Assembly (NCBI GenBank): GCA_019634615.1
Contig: JAHCAZ010000010.1
Location: 50,412-114,411 of the forward strand
Length of the DNA: 64,000 bases
Direction: 5' to 3'
Origin: Opitutaceae bacterium
GTDB taxonomy: Bacteria; Verrucomicrobiota; Verrucomicrobiia; Opitutales; Opitutaceae
Part shown: positions 17,289 to 26,957 of the stretch, piece after piece
Layout of the letters: each line of letters starts with the position of its first letter
How positions within the stretch are numbered: position 1 is the stretch's first letter
Notes under the pieces: generated by a model
The model's database searches: none
The model's input: the letters and a program-made list of their open reading frames with translations, nothing else
What the model was told of the DNA's origin: nothing
Program-made: the position numbers and the translations under genes

Positions 17289-19346
17289 TCACTCCAGGTA
17301 CCGCTCGCGATACGTCGGGTTATCCCCGGCCATCTTCATGAAGATGTCGAGGGGCACGATCGTGAACTCGTCGCCGAGCTGGTCGCAGATCGACTTCACG
17401 CGGGCGACGTCGCTGTTCTCACGGACGTGGACGAGGAGGAAGTACGGGCGGGCATCGTTGATTTTCGCGAGCTCCTGCAAGTCGGCCACGGCCTCCGCCT
17501 CGGATTTCGTCGCGGGGAGGTAGTAATCGTACGACAGGAACGGCCGGCCGTCGCGCACGGTGAATGTGTTCGACGCGTAGTAGCCGTTCACGAAGCCGAT
17601 GGCGTCGGGCATGTTCGCGTAGTACATGTCGACGATGTCGCGCGGCAGGTTGTTCTCCGCCGCCTCGGTCGCCTGGCCCGCGTAGTCCATGATCTCGAAC
17701 ACGCGCAGGTCCAGTTTCCCCATCAGCTCACGCGCCTTCGCGACTTCCTGCGGAAACCACTCCTTCGGGAAGGCCTTGGGGTAGCAGTAGGACGAGCCCG
17801 AGAGGCTCCCGATGAAGTAGTCGTTGGGCGTGGCCTGGTCGTAGTAGTACTCCAGCATCGCCGGCGAGAGGTTGATGAACTTCATCGTCACCTCCCACGC
17901 ATACGGGATCGAGCCGCGCCCGGGCTTGAGCCAGGCGCCGATACCGAGGCCGTCGGTCTGGATGAGCGCGAGGTAGACCTTTTTCTCCGGCACGTATTTC
18001 CGGCCGGGCTCGATGTTGTGGTGGTTGCGAAACTTGAACCCCGGCGAGGTCGGCACATGCACGAGGAAACTCGTGTTCGGCATGGTGTTCAGGCCGTCGG
18101 AGGTCATGGCGTAGGACGACACGAGGCTGATCATCTCCTCCTCCATGTCCTTTTTGTACGAATGCCAGCCCCACGCCTGGCTCAGCGGCTTCATCTCGGC
18201 GAGGAGGCTCTTGGCCAGCTCGTATTCCTCGGTGTCGGTGCGCCGGGCGGAGAGGTCGGAGCAGAAGCCCTGGTTGAGAATGCCGAAGTCCGCCGCCGCG
18301 GGCATGAGCTGCGTGCCGTGCACACCGCCGAGCCACACGATCACGTCGCGGGAGCAGCGGGCCCAGTAGTGCTCCTTCGCCCAGGCGTAGATCTGGGCGT
18401 CGCTCTGGCCGGTGAACCGGCCGCGGTAGTCGTCGATCGGCTTGAGGCCGTACCGCTCCGCGAGCGGGATCAGGTCCTCACTGACGACGATGCCCTTCTC
18501 GAGCCCCGCCAAGGTGTAGGCCACGATGAGCGAGGTGCGCACGTTTTTGTCCCAAACGATGTAGCCCTTGAGGTGGTCCTTGAAGGTGCGGAGCGCGTCC
18601 TCGAGGGTCGCGAGCCGCGTGAAGGTGAAGTGCCGCCGTTTCTCGAGCCAGCCGCGCAGGTCCTCGGTGTAGTTGAAGGGATACTCGGGTCCGAAGGTGA
18701 GGTAGAGCCGCGCCGCGTTTTCGTTCACGATGCCCTGGAGCGAGATGAGACAGGCCTGCTCGGGGAGCTTCGAGCCGATCTCCCAGTCGTCGACCATCTG
18801 CATGTAATACGCGTTGTTGGCCTCGCGCCGCTTGAAGAGGTAGACGACCTCGGGGCCGGTGGTGCGCGTGCTGCGGGTGACGCGGCACGTGAGCAGGTCG
18901 GTCAGCGGATCGTAGGCGAAGTGGCGCGTCATCGTCATCGGCTTCGTGCCCTGCGACGCATGCACGTCGAAGGTCTCCTCGAGGCGCAGGTTGCGCTCGT
19001 CCGCCCAGGTCGCGGTGACGGTCTTGTTGGTGCCGACCGGCAGCTTGAGGCCCAGGAAAAGATTGGTCGCGAAGGTGCTGTCCTTGATGGGCACGGCCTG
19101 CGGCCGGCCATCGGCGCGGACGGTCAGGGTGTCATGGTAGGGCCGGCGCGGCCCCAGGTCGGTGGTCAGCGTGACGGAGTCGGGCGCGACGGTGAAGCCG
19201 AGGACGACTTCCCGGAAATAATCGAAGTCCGAGCTATGCGCCTTGAGGAGGATCCATTGGCCGTTGAGGCCGGAATCCCGGGCGATGGCCGGACCTGCGA
19301 GCAGCATGCATAGGCACAACCCAGCGAGCAGGCGGACAGTCTTCAT
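17289..19346 (-). CDS. GxGYxYP-family putative glycoside-hydrolase-like protein, exported
   Basis: A 685-residue protein with a signal peptide (VRLLAGLCLCMLLAGPAIA). After a ~190-residue beta-rich N-terminal part come the GxGYxYP family features: LISLQGIVNENAARLYLTFG, an IVWDKNVRTSLIVAYTLAG segment, and SLSGSSYCYPKAFPKEWF, which is a divergent form of the GxGYxYP motif. The family is found next to polysaccharide-degradation genes in Bacteroidetes and Verrucomicrobia, but its substrate is not established. I start at 19346 because the signal peptide begins there. It is monocistronic, between two palindromic repeat clusters. Confidence 0.78.
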   Translation of the reverse strand: MKTVRLLAGLCLCMLLAGPAIARDSGLNGQWILLKAHSSDFDYFREVVLGFTVAPDSVTLTTDLGPRRPYHDTLTVRADGRPQAVPIKDSTFATNLFLGLKLPVGTNKTVTATWADERNLRLEETFDVHASQGTKPMTMTRHFAYDPLTDLLTCRVTRSTRTTGPEVVYLFKRREANNAYYMQMVDDWEIGSKLPEQACLISLQGIVNENAARLYLTFGPEYPFNYTEDLRGWLEKRRHFTFTRLATLEDALRTFKDHLKGYIVWDKNVRTSLIVAYTLAGLEKGIVVSEDLIPLAERYGLKPIDDYRGRFTGQSDAQIYAWAKEHYWARCSRDVIVWLGGVHGTQLMPAAADFGILNQGFCSDLSARRTDTEEYELAKSLLAEMKPLSQAWGWHSYKKDMEEEMISLVSSYAMTSDGLNTMPNTSFLVHVPTSPGFKFRNHHNIEPGRKYVPEKKVYLALIQTDGLGIGAWLKPGRGSIPYAWEVTMKFINLSPAMLEYYYDQATPNDYFIGSLSGSSYCYPKAFPKEWFPQEVAKARELMGKLDLRVFEIMDYAGQATEAAENNLPRDIVDMYYANMPDAIGFVNGYYASNTFTVRDGRPFLSYDYYLPATKSEAEAVADLQELAKINDARPYFLLVHVRENSDVARVKSICDQLGDEFTIVPLDIFMKMAGDNPTYRERYLE

Positions 19347-19477
19347 GGTGGTACGGGAGGGCGCTCCCGCTCCTTCCAACGCCGTTCGTCTGCGAAAGGC
19401 AAACCCCGCCAATGGCAGGTAAACGCGTATTCACGCCGATGACGTGGGCGAGAACGCGGCCTAATCCGGTCAAATAT

Positions 19478-19761
19478 GGGAACGCTGATCTGCGCTGATC
19501 AACGCTGATACCGATCATGATTAGCGAAGATCGCTGGAACGAATCAGTTGAAAACCGCGAAGGACGCGAAGATGCGCGAAGCTCAATCCTTGATTACAGG
19601 AGGAAACAGCGGGAACGGAGGTGCCAACGAGATCAAATCTCTGTGCTCGCTGTTTCCTCCGGCGGGAAGGATCAGGATCATATTCGCGTTTCTTCGCGTC
19701 CTTCGCGGTTTCACTCTGTATCATTCCTGATTAGCGAAGATCAGCGTCGATCAGCGTTCCC
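19478..19761. repeat. Family B palindrome, copy 1, interrupted by a family A element
   Basis: The left arm GGGAACGCTGATCTGCGCTG starts at 19478 and has three CGCTGAT units at 10-nt spacing. The right arm ends at 19761 (ATCAGCGTTCCC). The two halves are split by a family A element flanked by an identical 15-nt direct repeat (TGATTAGCGAAGATC at 19518-19532 and 19728-19742). Removing the insert and one repeat leaves a ~74-bp element like the intact 78-bp copies at 23146 and 43926. Confidence 0.85.
19536..19727. repeat. Family A palindromic element, copy 2, inserted in a family B repeat
   Basis: Ends GGAACGAATCAGTTG (left) and ...ATCATTCC (right) are imperfect inverted repeats that run into the AACCGCGAAGGACGCGAAG arms (19553 onward; matching arm ends at 19710). 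The inner TTACAGGAGGAAACAG/CTGTTTCCTCC pair is present. The 425-bp gap between the GxGYxYP gene and the TonB receptor holds nothing else that I can identify. Confidence 0.85.
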
Positions 19762-19771
19762 TTCAGTTCCC

Positions 19772-21898
19772 CTAGAACCGGTACGCCACCGTCACGCCGA
19801 CCTGGCGCGGGTCGGCGCGGGACTCGTAGCGGGTCTCGATATAGTCGGGATCGGCATTGCCGAAGAAATACACCCGCTTTTCGTAAACCTCGTCGAAGAC
19901 GTTGCGCGCCCACAACGCGACGGACCATTCACGCCAGGCGTAGCCGAGCGTGGCGTTGACGACGTTAAAGGCGCGGCGCGCCTCGTGCTGGTTGTTGGAG
20001 TCGAATTGCTCGCCGCGGCCGACCCATTCGGCGCTGCCGAAGAGGCCTGTGGCGCCGCCGTAACGGGTGCCAAGCGTGTAGCCGTACTTCGGCGCGTTCG
20101 CGAGTTCGCGGCCGCCGCCCGTGTTGCCGTTGGCGAGGGTGAACCGCGCCAGCTCGGAACGCATGAGCGCGAGCGAGGCCTGCACCGTCCAGTCGCGGGC
20201 GAGCGCCAGCGTGCCCGCCGCCTCGATGCCCTGCACCCACGCGTCGTCGCCGTTGTCGGTGAAGAACCGGTAGTTGCCGCCGAAGCCCGCCGAGTCGCGC
20301 ACCTGCGCGTCGCGCCGCGCCGTGTGAAACAGGGTGAGTTCGCCGATGAGATTCCCGTCGCGACCGTGGCCGCGCAGGCCGAGCTCGGTGTTCCACAGGG
20401 TCTCGGTGCCGTAGGTGACGGGATCGGACGCGAGATCGATGCGCGCATCCACGTTGATGCCGCCGGCCTTGTAGCCGCGGGTCACGGAGGCGAAGGCGAG
20501 GACCTGTTCGCCGAGGTCGCGCTCAAGCGTGACCTTGCCGCCGACGAGGGTGTCGGCAAACGCCGGCGCCACCGTCACCTCGGGGTCGAAGGTGCCGCGG
20601 CTCTTGCGGTAGCGCGTCTTGAGGCCCGTGCCATCGCTCTCGACGCGTTCCGTGCGGAGGCCGACAATCAGTCGCGTCCCGGGGCCGAGGTCGAAGCCCG
20701 CCTGGCCGAAGAGCGCACCATTGGTCGCGGCATACGTCGTCCGCAGACCGCGGATGTTGCCGGGATCCTCATTGGTGTAACGCGAGGTTTCATCGGTATC
20801 CGAAAAGAACGCACCCACGGTCCAGCGGCTGAGCGCCCCGCCTTCGCGCCGCGGGGCCGAGTCGAGGCGCACCTCCTGGTTGAGGACCCAGCGCGTGCGG
20901 TGCAGGTCGCTGAAGCCCATGTACGAGGCCGCGGTCCAGTCATCGTCATAGCTGTAGCGCGAGCGCGTGCGGGCGCCGCTGGTGACGAGGCTCAGGCCGA
21001 CGTCATCCCAGCCGCGGTACGTGCCGCGCAGGCTCGCGGCGACCGAGCGCTGCTCGTCGCGGCCGGGTTGGTCGCTGTAGGTGTAGGCGCCGTTGTTATC
21101 GAGGGCGAAGTCGTCGTAGCCGTTGTTGAAATCCGCCGCGAGAAACGCCGCCTCCCAGCGCCACGCGGCGCTCGGGTTCCACGTGAGGCGGAGCCGGGTC
21201 GTGAGTTCGTCGCGGGCGTTGGTGTCGCGATCGAGGGTGAGGTTGCGGCGGAACCCGTCGCTCTCGCTGCGTTGCACGGCGAGGCGCACCATCAATTCCT
21301 CGGGGCGGGCGGACACCAGCGGACCGCCGACCGCGACGCTGCCGGTGCGGAGGTCGTCGTCACCGAAGGAGCCCTCGACGCGGCCGGACCAGAACGGCGT
21401 GGGGGCGTTGGTCACGAGGCGGACGACGCCGCCGGCGGCATTGGCGCCGAAGGCCCCGGCCTGCGGGCCGCGGAGCACCTCGACCTGGCGCACGTCGAAC
21501 GTGCTGCCGATCGTGCCCAGGCCGGTGAAGTCGAAGTCGTCGACGAGGAAGCGCACGGCGGAGTCGGGCGTCTCACCCTCGAACTGCGAGTTCTCGCCGC
21601 TGCCGCGGATCTGGAGGTAGCGCGGGCGCGAGGTGCCGCCGGTCCAGGTGAGGTTGGGGATCTGGTCGACCAGGTCGCCGAGGTGGCGGACGGACCGCGC
21701 CTCGAGCGCAGCGGCATCGAACACGGTGACGCTGGCCGCGAGTTGGCTGAGCGGCGATTCCCAGAGGTCGGCCGTGACGCGGACGGGGTCCAGGGTCACG
21801 GGCGCCGCCGGGCCGGCGGCGGTCTGGGCCGGCAGCGGGCAAGGGGCCACGCCGGTGAGGCTGAGGGTGAGGAGGAGGATTCGTGTCGGGAGTTTCAT
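19772..21898 (-). CDS. TonB-dependent outer-membrane receptor, probable thiamine transporter
   Basis: A 708-residue outer-membrane receptor with signal peptide (ILLLTLSLTGVAPCPLPAQ). The plug domain has LDPVRVTADLWESP (TonB-box region), LGDLVDQIPNLTW, IRGSGENSQF and VEVLRGPQAGAFGANAAGGVV. A beta-barrel follows, ending ...VGVTVAYRF with the C-terminal aromatic residue required for outer-membrane insertion. A TPP riboswitch precedes it on the same strand, so thiamine or a thiamine precursor is the likely cargo. The start at 21898 gives a normal signal peptide. The nearest downstream sequence is a repeat cluster, so it is likely a single-gene transcript. Length and motifs are normal for the family. 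Confidence 0.9.
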   Translation of the reverse strand: MKLPTRILLLTLSLTGVAPCPLPAQTAAGPAAPVTLDPVRVTADLWESPLSQLAASVTVFDAAALEARSVRHLGDLVDQIPNLTWTGGTSRPRYLQIRGSGENSQFEGETPDSAVRFLVDDFDFTGLGTIGSTFDVRQVEVLRGPQAGAFGANAAGGVVRLVTNAPTPFWSGRVEGSFGDDDLRTGSVAVGGPLVSARPEELMVRLAVQRSESDGFRRNLTLDRDTNARDELTTRLRLTWNPSAAWRWEAAFLAADFNNGYDDFALDNNGAYTYSDQPGRDEQRSVAASLRGTYRGWDDVGLSLVTSGARTRSRYSYDDDWTAASYMGFSDLHRTRWVLNQEVRLDSAPRREGGALSRWTVGAFFSDTDETSRYTNEDPGNIRGLRTTYAATNGALFGQAGFDLGPGTRLIVGLRTERVESDGTGLKTRYRKSRGTFDPEVTVAPAFADTLVGGKVTLERDLGEQVLAFASVTRGYKAGGINVDARIDLASDPVTYGTETLWNTELGLRGHGRDGNLIGELTLFHTARRDAQVRDSAGFGGNYRFFTDNGDDAWVQGIEAAGTLALARDWTVQASLALMRSELARFTLANGNTGGGRELANAPKYGYTLGTRYGGATGLFGSAEWVGRGEQFDSNNQHEARRAFNVVNATLGYAWREWSVALWARNVFDEVYEKRVYFFGNADPDYIETRYESRADPRQVGVTVAYRF

Positions 21899-21904
21899 TG
21901 ATTT

Positions 21905-21926
21905 GAGCCCGACCCAAATCGGACTC
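21905..21926 (-). promoter_or_regulatory. Leader hairpin just before the receptor start codon (possible riboswitch expression platform)
   Basis: On the minus strand GAGTCCGA pairs with TCGGGCTC around a short loop, ending about six nucleotides before the ATG at 21898. No U-run follows, so if it is the expression platform of the TPP riboswitch it would act on translation initiation rather than termination (inference). Confidence 0.4.
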
Positions 21927-21970
21927 CCGAGTGAAGGGGCGCCGTGCGCCCGGATGGCGCTCTTCGCGGC

Positions 21971-22071
21971 GCCTGCTGTTTCCTTCGTCGGCATGATCCG
22001 TTCAGGTTCGAAGGGTCGAGCGGCCGAGCGTGCCGCAATCTCAGTCCTCCGCGGAGGACACCCCTACAGGC
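21971..22071 (-). promoter_or_regulatory. TPP riboswitch (THI element)
   Basis: Read on the minus strand, the conserved THI-element blocks occur in order: a 5' P1 strand GCCUG, GGGGUGUCC, then GGACUGAGA (the pyrimidine-sensing CUGAGA), then ACCCUUCGAACCUGAACGG (the AACCUGA block), GGAUCAUGCCGACGAAGGAAA, and the closing CAGGC. The variable P3 stem is CGGCACGCUCGGCCG-like. It lies 73 nt upstream of the TonB receptor, so thiamine pyrophosphate should repress that gene. Confidence 0.93.
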
Positions 22072-22410
22072 AATCCGCACACAAAGCCCAAAACCGGCCG
22101 GCGCAAGCCATTCCTCAAGCGGCGGGGTGTCATACCCGGAAAACACAAGAGCCGCCCCTTGCGGGGCGGCCCGAGTGACCTAACACCAAGCAAACCGTAA
22201 GAACTACAAACATTCACTGCTTTACCAAAGCAGTGCTGACTACACCGAGAAAGACGCGGCCGACGGCAAAACGCTCAAAATTTCCGCAAGATTTTTTCAA
22301 GAAAACTGAATCAAACCTTAAGCCCTACTCCACAATGGTTTGCGGATTGTGAATATCATTGTTTGGACAAGCCCACCGCTTCCGCCGCAAGGGTTGGGGA
22401 CACATTTTCC
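22072..22410. other. AT-rich intergenic region with two perfect hairpins
   Basis: This stretch holds the promoter region of the riboswitch transcript (leftward) and of the SIMPL gene (rightward). Two perfect hairpins are visible: GCCGCCCC-TTGC-GGGGCGGC at 22151-22170, followed on the minus strand by a T-rich CTTGTGTTTT, and CACTGCTTT-ACC-AAAGCAGTG at 22215-22235. I find no convincing small reading frame and no clear -35/-10 pair. Confidence 0.5.
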
Positions 22411-23145
22411 ATGGAAACTTCCCGCCCCCACCTTTTCGGCCTCCTGGCCGGGCTTTTTCTCGCCGCCGGCATCGCCTTTGCCGCCCTCGTGGTCGCCGGC
22501 ACCTGGACGCGGATTGCCGAGTCGCAGGTGATCAGCGTCACCGGGTCGGCCCGCAAGAACGTGCGTTCCGACCTCGTGGTCTGGCGGGCCGGTTTCTCGG
22601 CCGAGGCCCCGACGCTCCTCGAGGCGCAGCAGAAGCTGAAGGCCGACCTGCAGCGCGTGGAGGCATTCCTCGGGAGCCGCGGCGTGCCGGAATACGCGCT
22701 CGCCCCGGTGCAGATCCGCGAGCTCACCGCGAAGGTGAGCGAGGACGGCGAGACCACGGCGCGGCGGGTCGGTTATCGCCTGAGCCAGTCGATCGAGGTC
22801 CGCTCGGCCGACGTCGAGCGCATCCCGCGGCTCAGCAGCGAGTCCACCGAGCTCCTCGAACAAGGCGTCGCGTTCATGTCGGAGTCGATGGAGTTCATCT
22901 ACACCAAGGCCAACGAGGCGAAGGTCGAGATGATGGCCGAGGCCACGAAGGACGCCCGCGCCCGCGCCGACCAGATCGCCGCGCAGGGCGGCCGCCGGAT
23001 CAAGGAGCTGCGCGCCGCGCGCATGGGCGTCGTGCAGATCAACCCGCTCTACGGCACGGAGACGAGCTGGGAGGGCAACAACGACACGACGTCGCTCGAA
23101 AAGACGATCACGTCGACGGTGAGCGCGACGTTCTCGCTGCGCTGA
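22411..23145 (+). CDS. SIMPL-domain (DUF541) envelope protein
   Basis: A 244-residue protein with one N-terminal membrane anchor or signal segment (LFGLLAGLFLAAGIAFAALVV) and a SIMPL/DUF541 domain: ISVTGSARKNVRSD at the start, alternating beta/alpha repeats, and EAKVEMMAEATKDARARADQIAAQ near the end, a family hallmark. It is expected to face the periplasm. Molecular role in this group is unknown. I chose ATG 22411, which places the hydrophobic segment seven residues in; a TTG at 22363 would add 16 residues. A family B palindrome starts at the base after its stop codon. Confidence 0.85.
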   Translation: METSRPHLFGLLAGLFLAAGIAFAALVVAGTWTRIAESQVISVTGSARKNVRSDLVVWRAGFSAEAPTLLEAQQKLKADLQRVEAFLGSRGVPEYALAPVQIRELTAKVSEDGETTARRVGYRLSQSIEVRSADVERIPRLSSESTELLEQGVAFMSESMEFIYTKANEAKVEMMAEATKDARARADQIAAQGGRRIKELRAARMGVVQINPLYGTETSWEGNNDTTSLEKTITSTVSATFSLR

Positions 23146-23223
23146 GGGAACGCTGATCTGCGCCGATCAACGCTGATTCACTCGGAATCCTGTTCAGCGA
23201 CGATCCGCGTGGATCAGCGTTCC
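23146..23223. repeat. Family B palindrome, copy 2 (intact)
   Basis: A 78-bp palindrome: left arm GGGAACGCTGATCTGCGCCG onward with three CGCTGAT-type units at 10-nt spacing, right arm ...GGATCAGCGTTCC. It begins right after the SIMPL stop codon and runs into the 3' end of the kamA gene, supplying that gene's last codons and TGA. Confidence 0.88.
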
Positions 23224-24410
23224 AATCCACCGCCCACCGGCCGCGCGATGTCGGCCGAGGTGGCGTCGGGGACGGGCGTGCTCTTGAGCGGATAGGAGAA
23301 GCGCCGGCCCTCGTAATTGCGGAAGATGACCTCCTCGTCGGTGATCTTCTCCAGGTACTCGGGGTTGATCGGCACCTTGCCGCCGCCGCCCGGGGCGTCG
23401 ATGACGTACTGGGGCACGGCGTAGCCGGTCGTGTGGCCGCGCAGGGCGCGGATGATCTCGATGCCCTGGCGGACGTCGGCCTTGAAGTGCGCGCCGCCCG
23501 TGATGAGGTCCATCTGGTAGATGTAGTACGGCCGCACGCGCATCCGCAACAGGCGGTGGACGAGGGCCTTCATGACGTCGGCATCGTCGTTGATGCCGCG
23601 CAGGAGCACGCTCTGGTTGCCCAGCGGCACGCCGGCGAAGGACAGACGCTCACAGGCGTCCTTCAGCTCCCTCGTGGCCTCCTTCGGATGATTGACGTGG
23701 ATGCTCATCCAGATCGGGCCGTGCTTCCTGAACACCTCGCACAGGGCGGGCGTGATGCGCTGCGGCAGGAAGACCGGGATGCGGGAGCCGATGCGGATGA
23801 ACTCGACGTGCGGGATGGCCCGGAGGCGGCCCAGGAGATGGTCGAGCTTGTTGTCCGACAGGAGGAGCGGATCACCGCCCGAGATCAGCACGTCGCGCAC
23901 CTCGGGGTGCGCCGCGATGTACTCGAGCGATTTCTCGTAGGATGGGTGGAAGTCGTAGTGCTGGGCGTTCGAGACCAGGCGGCTGCGGGTGCAGTAGCGG
24001 CAGTAGGCGGCGCAGCGGTCCGTCACGAGAAACAGCACGCGGTCCGGGTAGCGGTGCACGAGGCCCGGGACCGGCGAATGCTCGTCCTCGCCCAGCGAAT
24101 CGAGCATCTCCTCGGCCGAGAGCTGCATCTCGCCGGCGCGCGGGATCACCTGCTTGCGGATCGGGCAATCCGGGTCGTCCCGGTCGATCAGGTTGAAGAA
24201 ATAGGGCGTGATCGCGAGGGACAGCTTGTGGCTGGCGAACTCGCAGCCGGCCTTCTCCTCCGGCGTAAGCGTCATGTACTGCTCCAGTTGCGCCGCCGTC
24301 GTCAGGCGGTGCTGCAGCTGCCACGTCCAGTCGCGCCAGTCGGCTTCAGGGATGTGCTGCCAGAGGCCCTGGCCCTCGAACCAGGCGGCGCGGTCTTCGT
24401 GATAGGACAT
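23214..24410 (-). CDS. kamA: Lysine 2,3-aminomutase (radical SAM, PLP)
   Basis: A 398-residue radical-SAM enzyme interconverting L-lysine and L-beta-lysine. The [4Fe-4S] motif CAAYCRYC is at Cys133/137/140. Family blocks include WRDWTWQLQHRL, AITPYFFNLIDRDDPDCPIRKQ, VRDVLISGGDPLLLSD and VPLGNQSVLLRGIND. The two aspartates that hold the lysine side-chain amine in KamA are present (YQMDLITG and YVIDAPGGGG), favouring true lysine aminomutase over the shorter EpmB. Its final ER-stop comes from the right arm of a palindromic repeat. Beta-lysine could serve in EF-P modification or osmoprotection; no partner gene is nearby. Divergent from carA. Confidence 0.88.
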   Translation of the reverse strand: MSYHEDRAAWFEGQGLWQHIPEADWRDWTWQLQHRLTTAAQLEQYMTLTPEEKAGCEFASHKLSLAITPYFFNLIDRDDPDCPIRKQVIPRAGEMQLSAEEMLDSLGEDEHSPVPGLVHRYPDRVLFLVTDRCAAYCRYCTRSRLVSNAQHYDFHPSYEKSLEYIAAHPEVRDVLISGGDPLLLSDNKLDHLLGRLRAIPHVEFIRIGSRIPVFLPQRITPALCEVFRKHGPIWMSIHVNHPKEATRELKDACERLSFAGVPLGNQSVLLRGINDDADVMKALVHRLLRMRVRPYYIYQMDLITGGAHFKADVRQGIEIIRALRGHTTGYAVPQYVIDAPGGGGKVPINPEYLEKITDEEVIFRNYEGRRFSYPLKSTPVPDATSADIARPVGGGLER

Positions 24411-24531
24411 GTAAGTGCAAAAGTGGTAAGGCGCCTAATCATCGGTGTCAAATGAGGGAAAAAGAAATTCTCGGGGCGCGGTGGGGATTCCCCTTGGCAC
24501 GGACGAAACGAAACCTTTTCGTTCGGCTTTA

Positions 24532-25704
<1,173 letters not shown>

Positions 25705-25720
25705 GCGCCGCCCGCGGCTG

Positions 25721-26467
25721 CTAGCCGAGCCACTGCTCGAACTTCACCGCGTCCTCCGGCGTGTCGACGCCGATGGTCGGGTCGGTCGTGAGGTCGCAGG
25801 CGATCTCGTAGCCGTTTTCCAGCACGCGGAGCTGTTCGAGTTTCTCGACCTGCTCCAGCCGACCCAGCGGCAGCTGCGCAAATTTCTCCAGGAGATCGGC
25901 CCGGTATGCATACAGCCCGAGGTGGCGGTAGCACGGGTTCGCCCGCACCCAAGCGTCATCCACCCGCCCCTGGAGGTCGCGGGCGTACGGGATCGGGGAA
26001 CGCGAAAAATACAGCGCCCGACGCGAGCCCGGGGCGAGGACCACCTTGACCTGATTGGGATTCTGGAAATCCGCCGCCGTGGTGAAGGGCGTCCCCAGCG
26101 TGGCCATCGCCGCGCCGGTCTCGAGAAGGCCAGCCAGCGCCCGGATCTGGGCGGCGCTCACGAGGGGCTCGTCGGCCTGGACGTTGATCACCCGCTCGGC
26201 CCGCACCGTGCGGTTGGCCTCGGCGATGCGGTCCGTGCCGCTTTGATGGTCCGGGCTCGTCAGGATGGCCGTGAAGCCTTCCTTGACGACGCAGTCGCGC
26301 AAAAGCTCGTGATCCACCGCGAAATAAAGCGGAAATTCCGGGGTCTCGCGCCGAATCCGCTCGGCCACCCACAGCAGCAGCGGACGCCCCTTGATCTTGT
26401 GCAACAGCTTGCGCGGGAAGCGGGTAGACTCGAGCCGGCACGGGACGATGATCGCGACTGAGGGCAT
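25721..26467 (-). CDS. kdsB: 3-deoxy-manno-octulosonate cytidylyltransferase
   Basis: A 248-residue cytosolic enzyme that activates Kdo as CMP-Kdo for lipopolysaccharide synthesis, which marks the host as Gram-negative. Family motifs are complete: IIVPCRLESTRFPRKLL (nucleotide-binding), SGTDRIAEA, NVQADEPLV and YRHLGLYAYRADLL. The start at 26467 is set by the first beta strand (SVAIIVPCR); an upstream start would add an unrelated proline-rich extension. Divergent from HPr. Confidence 0.95.
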   Translation of the reverse strand: MPSVAIIVPCRLESTRFPRKLLHKIKGRPLLLWVAERIRRETPEFPLYFAVDHELLRDCVVKEGFTAILTSPDHQSGTDRIAEANRTVRAERVINVQADEPLVSAAQIRALAGLLETGAAMATLGTPFTTAADFQNPNQVKVVLAPGSRRALYFSRSPIPYARDLQGRVDDAWVRANPCYRHLGLYAYRADLLEKFAQLPLGRLEQVEKLEQLRVLENGYEIACDLTTDPTIGVDTPEDAVKFEQWLG

Positions 26468-26547
26468 CGGGGCGGATACTGGAGCCGGGATTTTAAGTTG
26501 CAAGCCGGGCACACATCCCAAACTTTCACGCCCCTGCATTTCATTTG

Positions 26548-26844
26548 ATGGACAAGACTGAATCCACGGCCGCACCTCAGCTCGTAAAGGAGCTGTTGGT
26601 GCAGAACAAGATGGGCATCCATGCCCGTCCCGCCGCCATGATCGTGCGCATCACCAACAAGTTCAAAGCCGACGTATTCGTCGAGAAGGACGAGGAACAG
26701 GTGAACGGCAAGAGCATCATGGGCCTGATGATGCTGGCCGCCGGCAAGGGCTCGAAGGTCAAGTTCCTCGCCAGCGGTGAGGACGCCGCCCAACTGCTGG
26801 CCGAGCTCGAGGCGCTGTTCGCGAAGAAGTTCGACGAGGCCTGA
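26548..26844 (+). CDS. Phosphocarrier protein HPr
   Basis: A 98-residue HPr. The PEP-phosphorylated histidine is His25 in MGIHARPAA, and the regulatory serine is Ser56 in VNGKSIMGLMML. Both are shifted by ten residues from E. coli numbering because of an N-terminal extension. No EI, EII or HPr kinase gene is in the window. In bacteria lacking sugar PTS, such HPr proteins often act in regulation; which applies here cannot be told. The ATG at 26548 is preferred over an overlapping TTG at 26545. Confidence 0.92.
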   Translation: MDKTESTAAPQLVKELLVQNKMGIHARPAAMIVRITNKFKADVFVEKDEEQVNGKSIMGLMMLAAGKGSKVKFLASGEDAAQLLAELEALFAKKFDEA

Positions 26845-26957
26845 CCCGGCCGGATGCCGGTGCGGCCGCAGGTTCCCGTCGCCGCGTTCAAGCCGCAGGC
26901 ATTTCGTTTGCCGTCATCAAATCGCCCGCCGATTCCGTCGTCTGGCAGTCCGGGTCC

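Noticed and set aside
17121..19761. CRISPR array from clustered repeats
   Set aside because: The repeats are inverted, not direct with regular spacers, and no cas genes are present.
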